Assembly (NCBI GenBank): GCA_015227615.1
Contig: JAALGZ010000011.1
Span: 1 to 64,000, forward strand
Direction of reading: 5' to 3'
DNA: 64,000 bases
Source of the DNA: Labyrinthula sp. Ha
Taxonomy: Eukaryota; Sar; Bigyra; Labyrinthulida; Labyrinthulaceae
Numbering within the stretch: the stretch's first letter is position 1; every line of letters starts with the position of its first letter. Both the position numbers and the translations under genes were made by a program. Shown here piece by piece: positions 24,001 through 35,800 of this stretch. Below the pieces are notes generated by a model that was not told where the DNA came from, searched no databases, and saw only the letters and a program-made list of their open reading frames with translations.

Positions 24001-26008
24001 CCTTCTGCTGGACCTTTCACAAAGGTCACAAGAGGAGCGGTTGTATTAACAACCTTATCTAGGGCAAGAGAACATGAGTTTGAAGTCCCAGGTTGGAATT
24101 TTGTTGTTGTAGATGAGTGTTTAAGTGTCCAATCTCCCGCCCAGGCCTCCTTAGCAGCTTGGAAAAATGTTATGCGTTCTGAGAATGGTGTTTTATTGCT
24201 GAGTGCTACTTTTTTCCGATCAAGGATAGATAGCCTTTACTATATGCTAAGAATGATCCGAAGTCCGTTCCCTCTATCAAAAGAATACTTAAAGACAATA
24301 CTAAATGAGCATGTCGTTCTATATATCCCTAAAAACCCACGCAAATGGTCTCTAAGGAAAATACCTGTCTCACTCAAGCAATCAGATTTAAAAAAGTATC
24401 ATAGGATGGTGTTAAACGCAAACACATCAAATTTCGTAACTTCGAAGGCAAGTCGATCTGGTTATTTTAAGTTCAAAGCTTTTCTGAAAGCAGTTTACGA
24501 GGAACAACTTTATCTGACAGCGGTTGCAAAACTCATTGCAGACTTGCAACCGAAGCATAAGAAATGCATAATTTTTGCAAACACAAAGGAAGAAAAAATA
24601 AAACTGTTAAAGCGAATTCCTATGTCGTGTGATTTAGATGTCTTCAGAAAAACACAAGATAATCGTTACGTACTTGTTTTGACTTTAAAAGAAGGGGGTC
24701 AAGGTTTGAACTTGCCAGAATTTAATGTTGTAATTTCTAGACCTCAGCCTGGTGATAGCTTGGAGCAAATGAAAGGTAGAATTGACAGACCACAACAAAG
24801 GGAGAAATTGTTGGAACTCTATTTAGTATATGCGCAGGATACTTTCGAGGAAGTTGAAGTCGCAAATATTCGGTTATGGTAAATCTCTTAGCTTAGGTTA
24901 CATGTTTAGTGGAACTTTTTTTCGACAATATCTTGACCCTATCTCTAGAGAATACCTGGCCAAAGCCAGAGAAGCAGTTGTTAGTCGTGCACAAGTAATA
25001 AGTAGCATTGAGAAAAAAAGTAAGAATACTTCTGTTTCTAGTAGTTTTCGCAGCATGATTGAAGCAAAGTTCTTGGAGGATAGTGATTTAACTGAAGATA
25101 TGGTAGATGACCGCCTTACCAACAATAAGCTCCCTTTAAATGTTTCATCACAAACTTCTATAACTGGTGTGAAATCTGTAGGAAAAAGGGTAAAAAAAAA
25201 GAGACTTGGGCCAGGTTTGTTTCTCTCAGAGACTCTTAAGTGTATTTGTCCTGTGTCCCTAGAGGAAGGGGTTGAACACCTTCGCAAGGATGAAAAGCTG
25301 AAAGTCATATTAGATCAAGTCGGATCACCAAGCAATATGATTGATCGCATTGGAAACTTGGATCCTTTTCTTGTAAGGGCATTTTTATATATATCTTATA
25401 GGCGCTTCTTCGCTCAATTGTTTTCCAGCAGCTTTCTGTAAAGGCTGCTTCTTCTATTTTTGAGCGCTTTGAGTTGCTTTGCGTATATATAGTTTCTTCA
25501 GATTCTTTCTCTTAGGGAGGCAAAGACAGCATTAACCCAAATTTAGTTTTATCGCTAGAAAAAGAAAAAATGCGAAGCGTAGGATTCTCTTACAGGAAAG
25601 CGGAATATGCAAAGTCCCTAGCATTAACATTTCTTGACAACAAAATAACAAAGAGAAAACTAGAAAAGCTTTCAGATTCAGAAGTTCGCAATATACTGAT
25701 AAAAGTTAAAGGTCTTGGTGATTGGAGCATTCACATGTTCCTTATGTTTTCCTTAGGTCGCTTAGATGTATTTCCGGTTGGTGATTTAGTCGTAAGAAAG
25801 GCGTGTAAACGATTGTTCAACCTAACGGGTGCTGATCAAGCACATGGTATCTCTTTTCTTTGGTTTTTATGTAGACACTAAGGTTGACACATTACCAGAT
25901 GCTCATCAGCTTCATCCTCTGGCAGAGAGCTGGCGACCATACAGATCGATTGCAACTTGGATTCTTTGGCATGCCATGGAATCTGAAGTTTGTTCTTATG
26001 CGTACTAA
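21079..26008 (+). CDS. SF2/SNF2-like helicase fused to an AlkA/MAG-type DNA glycosylase
   Basis: Spliced exons 21079-24878, 24910-25372, 25402-25482, 25516-25846 and 25875-26008 give one 1602-residue frame; the introns are 31, 29, 33 and 28 nt, all GT...TAG. Residues 1-860 have no domain I recognise. About 865-1260 is a two-lobe helicase/translocase: VGSGKT (Walker A, about 882), DECL in place of DEAH/DEAD (about 1011), LLLSATFFRSR (motif III), KEGGQGLNLP (motif V) and QMKGRIDRPQQ (motif VI). The helicase tail reads on across intron 1 (ANIRL|CGTFFRQYLDPISREYL). After a basic, probably flexible linker, residues about 1365-1602 are a 3-methyladenine glycosylase: LLRSIVFQQLSVKAASSIF, the helix-hairpin-helix VKGLGDWSIHMF, catalytic Asp about 1538 in FPVGDLVVRK, and ESWRPYRSIATWILW. 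The predicted role is excision of alkylated bases coupled to DNA opening. The alternative is two genes if intron 1 is not spliced (stop at 24880). Confidence 0.82.
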
Positions 26009-26124
26009 GTATTCTCTGTAATTTTTCTTTTGTTACATTTGGTGTCGTTGTGCTATTGGAATACAACATTCATTTTGCTTTTTCTACATTGAAATTTCTG
26101 GCTGAAATTAGCTGTTAAATAAAT
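26009..26124. other. 116-bp spacer between helicase-glycosylase and IFT122
   Basis: Short AT-rich spacer between the TAA of the glycosylase part and the ATG of IFT122 on the same strand. It must hold the end of one transcript and the promoter of the next, unless the two are co-transcribed. No clear element is visible. Confidence 0.5.
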
Positions 26125-29100
26125 ATGGAAAGCAAGAGAATCTGGAAAAAAGATTTCGGATGTACAAAGGTAAAAGGAAGTACGCAGAGTAACCCAGTTT
26201 TCTGTGTACGCTTAAGTTCTGATGGAGTATTATGTCTGATAGCTGTAGAACGAAGCATTTATGTTCTTGACGCTGAAACAGGCAAGGAAATTAAAGTTAT
26301 TAAGTCTCATGAAAAGTCTGTTTATTCAGTGGACTTTTCCCATGATAACAATCTCTTCGCAAGGTATCGTTCCTGCTATTTTTTAGCTTAGTGGTGGTGC
26401 TGACAAGTTAGTGATTCTCTGGACGAAAGATTTCAAAGGTTTTTTTGGGGTTTTATATGTGATATGTAGGTAGATTAAAGTACTCCCACGAATCGTCTGT
26501 TCAATGTCTGAAGTTTAGTAATGTGAAACATCAGTTACTAACTTGTTCTGGGCGAGAAATCGTTATGTGTAATGCTGAGATTAAGAAGGTGCGAAGGACG
26601 AAAACCGAAGGTAGAATTATCAGCTGTGAATGGACACTTGATTCTTCTATGTATAGCTTTTGGTTTCGTAATATTAGTTTTTCAATTGGATATGAAAGTG
26701 GAGAGGTGGAGATTCGAGATGCTGAAACTATGGAAGTATATAGAATACTTGGTAAGGGAGCACCAGTTTTTTGCGTAACCTTCATGTATGAGGTGGCTAC
26801 AGATTATCAGGAAGAAGAAACAAAGTTGCTTTTGGGGTCTTGGGATGAAACAATAGCACTTCATAGTATGCATAGTGAATACTGCTATTTTGAGAAAAAG
26901 GTATCACTATTCTTATCTGAATGCCTAGCTTGGATTTTTACCTTGCAGCATATGTGTTTTTTCTTGTCAGAGTCTCGACTATATTCTGGTAGCAGGGTCT
27001 AATGGCTCATGCACTGTATTCTCAAGAGAGGGGTTTAAATTAGGTGTCATTGTGGAGCAACCTAATTCATGGATTCTTACTACTGCCATATCTTCCGCCC
27101 CAACTTGGCCCGCAGTGAAGTATTCAGAGCAGAGTTTTTCTTCTCTTGAGCCGAGCAGTTTGCACTATAGTCCCATTGTGGTACTGTACGGTTCTTCACA
27201 GTCCATGGTCGAGCTTTGCTCTCTCTCAGCCGGAACGCTAGAATGTACTTTCGAGGTAAGACTCAGTTTCTTGGTTATATGTAGGATATCCTGGCCGAAA
27301 CCTCTGGCTTCAACACCGCTACAATAACTGACCTTGCTACTAACGGCCGCTTCCATATTAACCCTAGTGAGCGGATCTTCGGAATATCTGTCCATGGTAG
27401 CCTATTACACCTCTTACACTCTTTTTATATATCTGTTTATGTTTGTCGAAATAATCATGGCAATCTAGAGTATCACTACACAAAGAGAGTATACTTATAT
27501 AACTGCAATAGGCATAACAAAGGGTCTGAAAACGTCACGGAGATGACTTCATCAAGGTTTCTTTTTGGTTTTAAATATCGTACTGGGTATGTTAACGATT
27601 CAGTAATTTATGTGTACGAAGTATCAGAGACTCAAACACAACCTGCACAAATTCCACATCTAATTTGTTTTTCCTGTAGGGTTCATGAATGCTTATCAGT
27701 TCGGAATACAAATCAATATGGGGAGCTGTTTGTATACCTGGAGGATCACAGGCTGTACTTAATTGGCTTGCAAAAAATGACCAAGACTTTTTTGATGACT
27801 AGTCCAGTTAAGCTTCCTTCAACTCTCCAAATAGATAGTAAAAGAAAATTTCTTCTTATTCGTACAACATCTCGAGGATCCCTTCTTAGTATAGCTTCAG
27901 AGAAAACAATAACCGAAGAGAGTGAAGTAGGACAGTGTGGTTTCATGGCACCTCTAAGTGGTTTAGAGGTTGCTATGTTTATCCACCACAGTTTCAAAGT
28001 ATCAATATACAACACAGATACCGAAGCATACTCAAAACAAATAAACCCAATAATTTGGAATGTTGGCTCAAGAGCCTTTATTGGCGAGTACTTCCGAGTG
28101 GTTATTTCAAGTCAGATGATACACTTCTTGTCAGGCAGCATACTAGTTATGACTCTGCAGATCCCCAGTAGCTTAATTATGAGGTCAGAGATGCCTTTAG
28201 AGCATAGAAGCATTGTTGACAGAAACATGAAACAGGAGCTTTGGCTTCAACAACTTCAGAGAAGAAATGAAAATGGTAAAGTAAACGACTTCGTAGATCT
28301 GGAAGATTTTGAACTTTATATTTTCCAGAGATATATTAATCTTAAGGTATCGAGAACCTTGGAGAACTCAAGCATTCCCCGTGATTTTCTTGTATGTCTT
28401 CTTGTTTTATCATAATTAGGTTGCTGCAGTAAGCATGTATCACAACAAAGTAGAATCTGCTGGTGAAAGTCTTTTGAAGGCGAATATGTTTAGTGAGGCT
28501 ATTTCGTTGATGGTTTCTTGTTGTGAGTTTGATTTTGCGAAGACGTTGCTGCAAAGAATTGAACAAACAGAGGACATTATCCATGGCTCAGAATTCTCTG
28601 ATCTACTACGTCAACTGCGCCACACAGTAGTAATAAAAGAGGGCGAGTATTTTGAAGAGGAAAAAAATTGTGAGAAAGCCATTAAGCTATTCTGTCAGGT
28701 TGAAGCTTATACCAAAGCTCTGAATCTGGTTAAGAAACAAAAAAAATCTCAGAAAGAAATGTACATGATGCTAATGAGAGGAGTACCAAAGTCTGAGAAA
28801 ATGGTTCTCTACGAGATAGCTCGGTATTTTGAAGAAGCAGGGTTTTTCAAGCAAATGCGGGAGTGCTACCTCAAACTTGAAGATGATGGCAAGTTAATTG
28901 CAGCTTATCTTAAGCAATGTTGTTATTATGATGCATGGCTTCTCTCACAGCAGAAGAAGGGGAATTTCGACAGCCAGATTTTGCATTCGTATGGGTTGTT
29001 TCTTGCAAACCATAACCAGTATGATTTAGCCCAGGAATGTTTCTCCAAAATTGAAAATACAAGTGAAAATATGGCACTTCTAGCAAGTCTTGTAAAACAC

Positions 29101-30162
29101 ACCTTTAGCGTTAATGACGTGAGAAGTGCATCTTACTTTTTACAGCTAATTTCTAAAGAATATAAGCAGGTGCAGTTTGCTCTATGAAATAATACTTAGG
29201 TAGAACTATTAAATGGAGAGCGTATTAGCAGCAACGAAGTGACCTGTTTAGCTAAATTTCTCTACACATACAGTATTGTAGATGAAAACTTAGAAAGACC
29301 TTTTAAGGATATAGATTTTGGATCGGATATGTCTTTAAACGCGAGCAACTTGTTGCTAAAATGGTGGAACTCATTTAAGAGCATGTTTTCCAGTTGTTTG
29401 TTTGGACTAGGTCCTGTAACGAGAAAGAATTTGCTTAAGGTATTTTTCTTTAACTTCTTTTCCTAGTGTATTCTTTTTGGTGAGAAAGATTGGCAAGCTG
29501 ATAAAAAGGAAAATAATACACTGGCAGAGTTACAGTAGGGCTTTCAGTTCCAATCATACTTAGGAAAATAGTGGTTACATCATCTGAGTGGGAGCATATA
29601 CAACTATCTGCACTCAGTACGAGTTCCATGGAGAGTGAAGACGAGGTAAACTCATGCTTTATTCTTAGCACAGGAGCTTGGAACTTTGTGTTTTAACTGC
29701 ATGGAGATATTGGTTCAACCTTCGAACCAGACCTGCGATCAATGCAACAACTGTAAAATTAAATTTGAACGCTCACTCGCATCGTTTGATATCCTTCCCT
29801 TAGTACCTTTCTCTCTTGGCTGCGAAACGGATACCCAAGAGATTGATGACTTAATCTCGGATGTGGATTTTTTGAACTTGGCTACTGACCCTCCGGATAC
29901 CTTGGTCTGTGAATCCAAAGGTAAACGCGCTAAAGTATACAGCCCTAAATCAGTCAATAAGAATGAGCTCAAAAATTTCAATCCTTCTACTTGGTTCCTT
30001 GATACCAGGAATATAAAGGCCGGGTTTATCAATGTTGTACCGGAGCTAGAACTATGTAGATGTAGCAGTTGCAATAGTTTCGTTACTAATAGGGAAAAAG
30101 AAATATTCAAGTACGAGAATGATGGAGGTTGTCCTTTCTGTCGCGTTTCTTTTAAGGCGTGA
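26125..30162 (+). CDS. IFT122: Intraflagellar transport protein 122 (IFT-A core subunit)
   Basis: Eleven exons: 26125-26363, 26392-26438, 26470-26650, 26678-26900, 26929-27255, 27285-28391, 28420-29169, 29200-29439, 29467-29534, 29564-29645, 29674-30162. Joined they encode 1250 residues, close to the size of animal IFT122. The ten introns are 27-31 nt. The N-terminal half is WD40 beta-propeller: ASGGADKLVILWTKDFKG then RLKYSHESSVQCLKF, and WTLDSS|IFSIGYESGEVEIRD, all aligning with the family. LGFLPCSICVFSCQSLDYI followed by FSREGFKLGVIVEQPNSW is a strong IFT122 segment. The middle (about 600-1030) is TPR-like helical solenoid. The C-terminus has paired zinc-type cysteines (LCFNC, CDQCNNC; then LCRCSSC and GGCPFC) as in IFT122. 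The product works in retrograde transport and membrane-protein entry in cilia, within IFT-A. The stretch about 27285-27660 is divergent and may hide an unrecognised in-frame intron. Confidence 0.92.
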
Positions 30163-31288
30163 TCAAATTCCTCAACAAGGTTTTTCAGGGCTTATAAGAC
30201 CATGGAGCTAATCGGCATAGTTAAATTTTAGATTTGACATGAAACAGGCGCCGGAAGTAGTCGCTTTGTAAAATGTCGCTGCACCTGAGGGCGAGAGTAT
30301 TATCAAATGTATAACCACATTTATGTTAATGTAGACTTTATCATCAATATAGTTAGGTAATTGTTAATACACTATAGTGCTAGTGCACTATGAGAGGAAT
30401 TTTCCCTTTACATATTTTTTTGGCAGTCAATTTCTTAGCAATAAGAGCAACCACAACAAAAAAAATACGTTCATCAACATCATGAAAGGTTAATCAAGCA
30501 ACAAAAAACAAAAAAAAGTAGAAAACCTTTGAAAGGGAACGCCTCATAAAACGACAAAGTGTAGAAGTGAGCAAAAAATCCATATATATATATATCGATG
30601 TTATTGCCCTTTCCAGAGTTAGATTCGCTAAAGGAGTTTCTATTTTCGGACTCAAAAATTATTAGGCTAAAGGGTTAAATCTTACAGCAGAAGTTCTATT
30701 TTAAACAAATTATCTAACACCAAATTGCATTTAACTAGATTATTAAACCACAGCTGCGTATCTGCAGTTGACGGACACTTAATTTGTAAATCCAGCTATG
30801 CTTTGCCCACAGTGCTAGCATCAGGTCTCATAGACATAATCTGTTTCATATCAGTTGTTAGAGCAGCTGGATGTTGGTACCTTGGTTTATTTGAGCTTGT
30901 TTGTGCAGGTAAATATATATATGCGAAGAAATATATATGGAGCTAGGGTGTCCAAAACTGTAGAGTGTCAAATTATTTACTATATCTCCAAAAATCTATT
31001 AAATATGAATTGCACAATAAAATACTAGATATTTACTAGCTGTAAGATGTGCTACATTGTAACTCAGTCATGTTGTCATACTTCAACCAGGTAGTTGGAC
31101 AAATGATTGCCCGTATCATCTATAAGTGCTTAAGGATACGTATGTTGCATTAAACAACATGAAGCAACTTAAGAAGAGCTTTAAGATGATATAAATGACG
31201 TCTTCTAACTCCAAGTAGTTGTTGAGATATCGAGGTTTTACGGTCTGTAGTTTCCGATGCTTATGTATTAGTAAAGATATATTATGTA
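30163..31288. other. intergenic spacer
   Basis: AT-rich with simple TA runs near 30588 and 30910. The open frames are short and hydrophobic (for example 30725-30946) without coding character. No RNA gene recognised. Confidence 0.45.
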
Positions 31289-31299
31289 GGGTTCGTTTT

Positions 31300-32635
31300 T
31301 TTTACACTCCGGAGTGTCGCACTCCACTCTTCTGCTTGGCCGGAATTGGAAACTCCCCAATATCAAAATTCAAAATAAATGCAATCAAGCCAAGAAAGCA
31401 AAAAAAATGCATCAAGATTATAAAGGCACGACGTTCGCGCACAATAATAGGTAAAATGACAATGAAAACTCGACCATGTTAATGAATGCTCACTATTATA
31501 TGTACTTGAACAAAAATTATACTATTTTTAGGTTATCTAAACATTTTCAACTTGGATGTTCTCACTGAAAAAGAGAAAAAGCTAAATAAGTTCGATTTAA
31601 GTTTAATTCATATTTGAAAAGAAAACGAAAGCTAAAGTCGTTGGAGTTCAATTTAATTTGTTTTAAAAAAGAAAAAGAAAAAGAAACACGTTTTATAAAA
31701 AAACTTCGAAAAAGGTAAATTATTTAAAAATGTTTGCTTAATTAAATTTTACTTTCAAAAGGGATGGAGTTTAGGTTGAGTGTTTGGAAAAAAAAATATT
31801 CTAATTTGAGAAGATCTGGTCAACGGTTCAGGAAAAAAATTCAACTCAAAAGTTCAATGAAAATATGATTTGATTACTTTTTAATTTTTATTGACGTTAG
31901 GTTCAGACATGACTGATTTTCTTCAACCCCAATCTTATGTATTCTTTTTCTGTTAGCTGGTGATTGGATGTTCAAACTTGATTCTTTACACAATTCCTGG
32001 AAATGTTTTGTGAAAATATAATTCTGCTACAGCCATTAAAGCTTAAACTCTAACAAATCTATGTAAGCATTCTATTCCTGCTTCTGTTAAGTCAATTAGC
32101 TAAAAGATGTAAATTTTTCTCTTTAAATCAAACTTAAGATTAACTTTAAAAGTACAATTCTTCAAACTAGTACAAATAATGCTACAACTTCCTAAGTTAA
32201 CTACTTCAATTTCGAACTTTTTCAACTTTTCTGATTTTGTTAAATGATGTGCTGACTTTTTACTACTTCTAAGGCGTCCTGCAACGTAGTTCTGATATGT
32301 TTCCAAAATTTATTTTGCAGAACCAGAGCTCTTTAACAACCAGTTTTCGTCTTAACACATTTTTCGTTATGTTATTTTTTTTGGTATTTTTGTTTTCACA
32401 AGGATTTTTCCCCTTACAATTTTTGTTAAGTTCGGGTTTTGGGTTTATATTCTTTCGTTTGAAATTGTGAATTTTTGTGCAATTCAATTTTCTAGGCGAA
32501 TTCCAATTCCACGCCTTAAATTTTTCGAAAAGTATAAAATTTAGGTTTCTGCGCACTCAAAATCCAGACTAAGTATATTTTTGGGAAATCTGAACAATCA
32601 GATTCGGGTGGTGTGAGACACTCCGGAGTGAAAAA
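31300..32635. mobile_element. Element bounded by palindromic inverted repeats, possibly a short DNA transposon
   Basis: The 12-bp palindrome CACTCCGGAGTG occurs at 31305-31316 and 32619-32630. Its surroundings match in inverted orientation: the left end reads T-run, CACTCCGGAGTGTC, G, CAC; the right end, on the complement, reads T-run, CACTCCGGAGTGTC, T, CAC. That gives terminal inverted repeats of about 24 bp around 1.3 kb of AT-rich DNA. Inside are short minus-strand frames (32269-32556, 32100-32306) rich in K and N; a faint Tc1/mariner-like flavour is not convincing. A target-site duplication is not clear; TA dinucleotides lie just outside on both sides (31287, 32646). Most likely a non-autonomous or decayed DNA transposon. 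Confidence 0.5.
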
Positions 32636-32717
32636 GTACTATTCCTATTATGTAAAGTTGCACCAATTGAGCCGTAATTTAATATTATATTATAACTATG
32701 TAAAGTGTAAACGGTAA

Positions 32718-32770
32718 GGAGAGAGAGAGAGAGAGAGTGAGAGAGAGAGAGTGTGTGTGTGTGAGAGAGA

Positions 32771-32803
<33 letters not shown>

Positions 32804-32804
32804 T
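32718..32804. repeat. mixed (GA)n/(GT)n microsatellite
   Basis: About 87 bp of alternating GA and GT blocks with few interruptions. This is a purine-pyrimidine simple repeat just outside the inverted-repeat element, in non-coding DNA. The long minus-strand serine/leucine/histidine frame over it is an artefact of the repeat. Confidence 0.95.
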
Positions 32805-35800
32805 CGTACACTCGACTGCTTAGTGTATGACTCGGATAATTGAGTAAAATCTCTAAAGCGAGTTTGAACTTATTAAAAGGGTACTCGGCTTGTTATCTTA
32901 AAGAATTGAACAATCCATCAAACCCTTTCTGTAGATATAACTCGCCTTCTAGTTGTTATTCTTATTTATGGATCTTTTGTCTATTAAATTTTTAGACAGA
33001 TGCATTAGTGCTTAACAACTTCAACATTTATTGAAAACTTAATTTCACCATAAGAACAAACAAGGCTGGCTTCTTATATAGTACTAGGTAACTTATGGCT
33101 CGGATACTTCTTTCTACTAGGTAAAATCTTGTTCCAGCAGCTAATTATCAAATTATTCTTATGTAGCATCTTGTAACAACATTACTGGATGACAATATTC
33201 TAAGAGCTATAGCAAGTTCTTTGCTAAATTTCTTCCGAGGTTATATTTTATCAAATAAAACGGGGTTGTATAGTTAAAGTTGTCATTGTGGCTAGCTGTA
33301 CTTTTCGTTAGTAACTGTAGTAATGCAGAATCAGAGGTACTTGTCCCGCAACTTATACTAGAATATATCTCTAGGTTTAAGCCTCTCTGACGTTTGCAGT
33401 ACTCCATGCTGATATTTATAAATACTATTACCAATGCTAATTCAGAGTCCCTTACATAAATATTCTTCGAGACCTTATATTAGACTTCTATCGTATGATA
33501 TATTTTACTCACAACAGTATAAAAATAGTAATTAGAATATATCGTGAAGGGTCTAAAGGTTGCATCCAGTTTTATTATAGGTCATGCCCTACTTCGCAAT
33601 TCAAACAAATCAGCACTACAAAACATATACCTCAATTTCTCACTTTATTTATAAACAGTAAAACTTAACAAAAAAAACAATTATTTGTAATGTTTGGAAA
33701 CATTAAAAGATAGGATTTGAGCAATAACGAAAATAGCATATGATCGGAAATTTTAGGAAAGTATATATTTTTCTTATCTTTTCTTTTGGTGAAAAATGAC
33801 CCAAAAAATAAATTGATAAAAATATCTATGTAAATATTTCTACCCAGTTTTGAACTATGTTTGTATTGGGGGTCGACACCTTTGTACAAAACCAGAATGT
33901 AACTTGTCCGCAAAAAGGACTCTTAAGCAGGATACCAGCAAGAAGACAAAGTATTAGAAGTTAAAGATGAACAGATTCTATTGATCGAGTAGCTAGGTTG
34001 TATTAATCATAATATACTTTCACGCTTTCACATATTTCCTATTCAAGGCAAAGTCGATAGAAATAAGATCTCACTCAAGCAGGGAAATATCAAATGAGAG
34101 GGCGGGAAATTGCCTCCAGTCAGCAACAGACCTTATGATTTTAAAAAGTTCGTTTCTTTTTTCTTATTACTTCAACTTATGTTTTGTGCTGCATGTCATT
34201 ATTGGAAGAATATTTGGCTATTGCGGGAATTCATGACGTGAAAAATCATAACCCTGAAGGATTCATTTCGTACATACCGTTAACTATTGGGATTAGATTC
34301 TGCCAAACTTCACATACAGTAATTAACATTATGTAAGCTATAACAGCTGGTCAAATTAAAGGTAATGATGCTAAATGTGATACCTCTGTTTATTTTAGGT
34401 GTTCCACAGCATTTTCTCAATTTTGTTTTTTCTACGAATTGTGTTTCCATAGTATAGTAAATAGATGCTTCTAATTTGCACTTTCATGGGCAGGGTACAA
34501 AAGTTTACCCTCTCCCTTATACAAAGTACATTAGCCATAAGCTTCAGCTAAATGGAGACTGTAGAAACTCCGAAACAGCCAATTTTCAAGTTTCTACCAA
34601 CGAATGTCTTTATGTTTGTGTTTTATCCGCTCTATATTCTTTCTTGTGACTTGATTTTGCTCATTGAACCAACAACGCACGAGGATAAGATAAATTTCTT
34701 CATTTTACCCCTAGTTTGACAGAAAGACTAGGCTTGCAGAATATTGAAAATTCGCAAAATCACCGGTACCTAACAGCCTTTCACAAGTAGCAACAATTTT
34801 CTTGATTACAGTTGATCGATAACTTGGGAGTTTTGTCATCTGCTATCTACTTGATGAGGAATACTTTATTCAATATACTGAAAATCCCAAGTGGAAAAAA
34901 TAGAGCCGTAGGTTACCTCTATCTATATATACTTTTAAGTAATCCTAAAGTGCTCTTGGACTCAACTTCTACCCTAGAGTGGATAATGTAATTCCTTGAT
35001 TTGGTTCTTAGTGCCATACTTTACTTCATTACTTGTCTGAAATTGTTTTGTGAATCTTTCAGGGTCTCAATTTCATTACCAATACTTAGTTTAATTCTTG
35101 CTGATTAGCTTAAGTCACAAACGGTTTGATTTTTCCCGCTTGTTAATTCTAATTTGTTAATCGTAAAGTCTTGTCGTTCTTATGATTTGGTTATTCACTG
35201 ACTTAGTATTAAAGCTAAATGTAAGTAGTGGATCTCCTCCGTAAGTTCTTGGACGAGTTTGCCATGTATTTTTTCTTTGTTATTAATTAGAACTGATTGG
35301 ATTAAGGTCAAGGTTTAGCAGGAGTTCCGTGGCTATTGTCAATTGGGCCTTGTAGCCTAACCCTACGTGCCTCTGGCTTTGCTCTCCTTAGTACTTCTAC
35401 ATTTTTTGTGATTGGGCTTTCTCGTCTTGGCACATCTTCTCGTCTTGCACCTTTCTTGCCTGTACCAGTCTCGTGGGCGTTGATTGCTGGAGTTTTTCTT
35501 GGTTCTTCTTGCGGTCTCGTCCTGGTCCTAAGAATAAGTCTCCCTCTTGAAAGGTCTGATACTCTGTGGTATTAAAATTTCAATTCCAATAGTGCGTGGT
35601 CGTATTTACTCAGATCACATTGCCCAAAAAATGATCCAATCACGCGACTCCGATTCAGGATAGGGATTTTCCCCACCTAAGAAAATCAAATAAAAAAAAC
35701 ACATAGAAAAACAAAAAAAGATTGTGTGCACCAGCCTTAACATGGACGTCAGGTCAAGTATTGAAGCTCTTCTCGTGATAGATGCGGTGTACAAGAGTCT

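Noticed and set aside
24830-25441. Separate gene starting inside the helicase end, as an independent glycosylase N-terminus
   Set aside because: The frame is the same one the helicase enters after the 31-nt intron at 24879-24909, and the residues straight after that junction look like a helicase C-terminal tail. The residues before it (24830-24909) are an out-of-frame shadow. The two-gene model is kept as the stated alternative.
29467-29535. 13-nt micro-exon plus a 50- or 56-nt intron in IFT122
   Set aside because: A 29-nt GT...TAG intron at 29535-29563 keeps the frame with a normal 68-nt exon and fits the length of all other introns.
26125-30162. Non-standard genetic code or pseudogene explanation for the many interrupted frames
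   Set aside because: Every interruption is removed by a GT-AG segment of 27-31 nt that restores both frame and family alignment, and TAA, TAG and TGA all end genes in this window.
32569-32811. Serine/leucine/histidine-rich minus-strand frame
   Set aside because: It is the translation of the GA/GT microsatellite.
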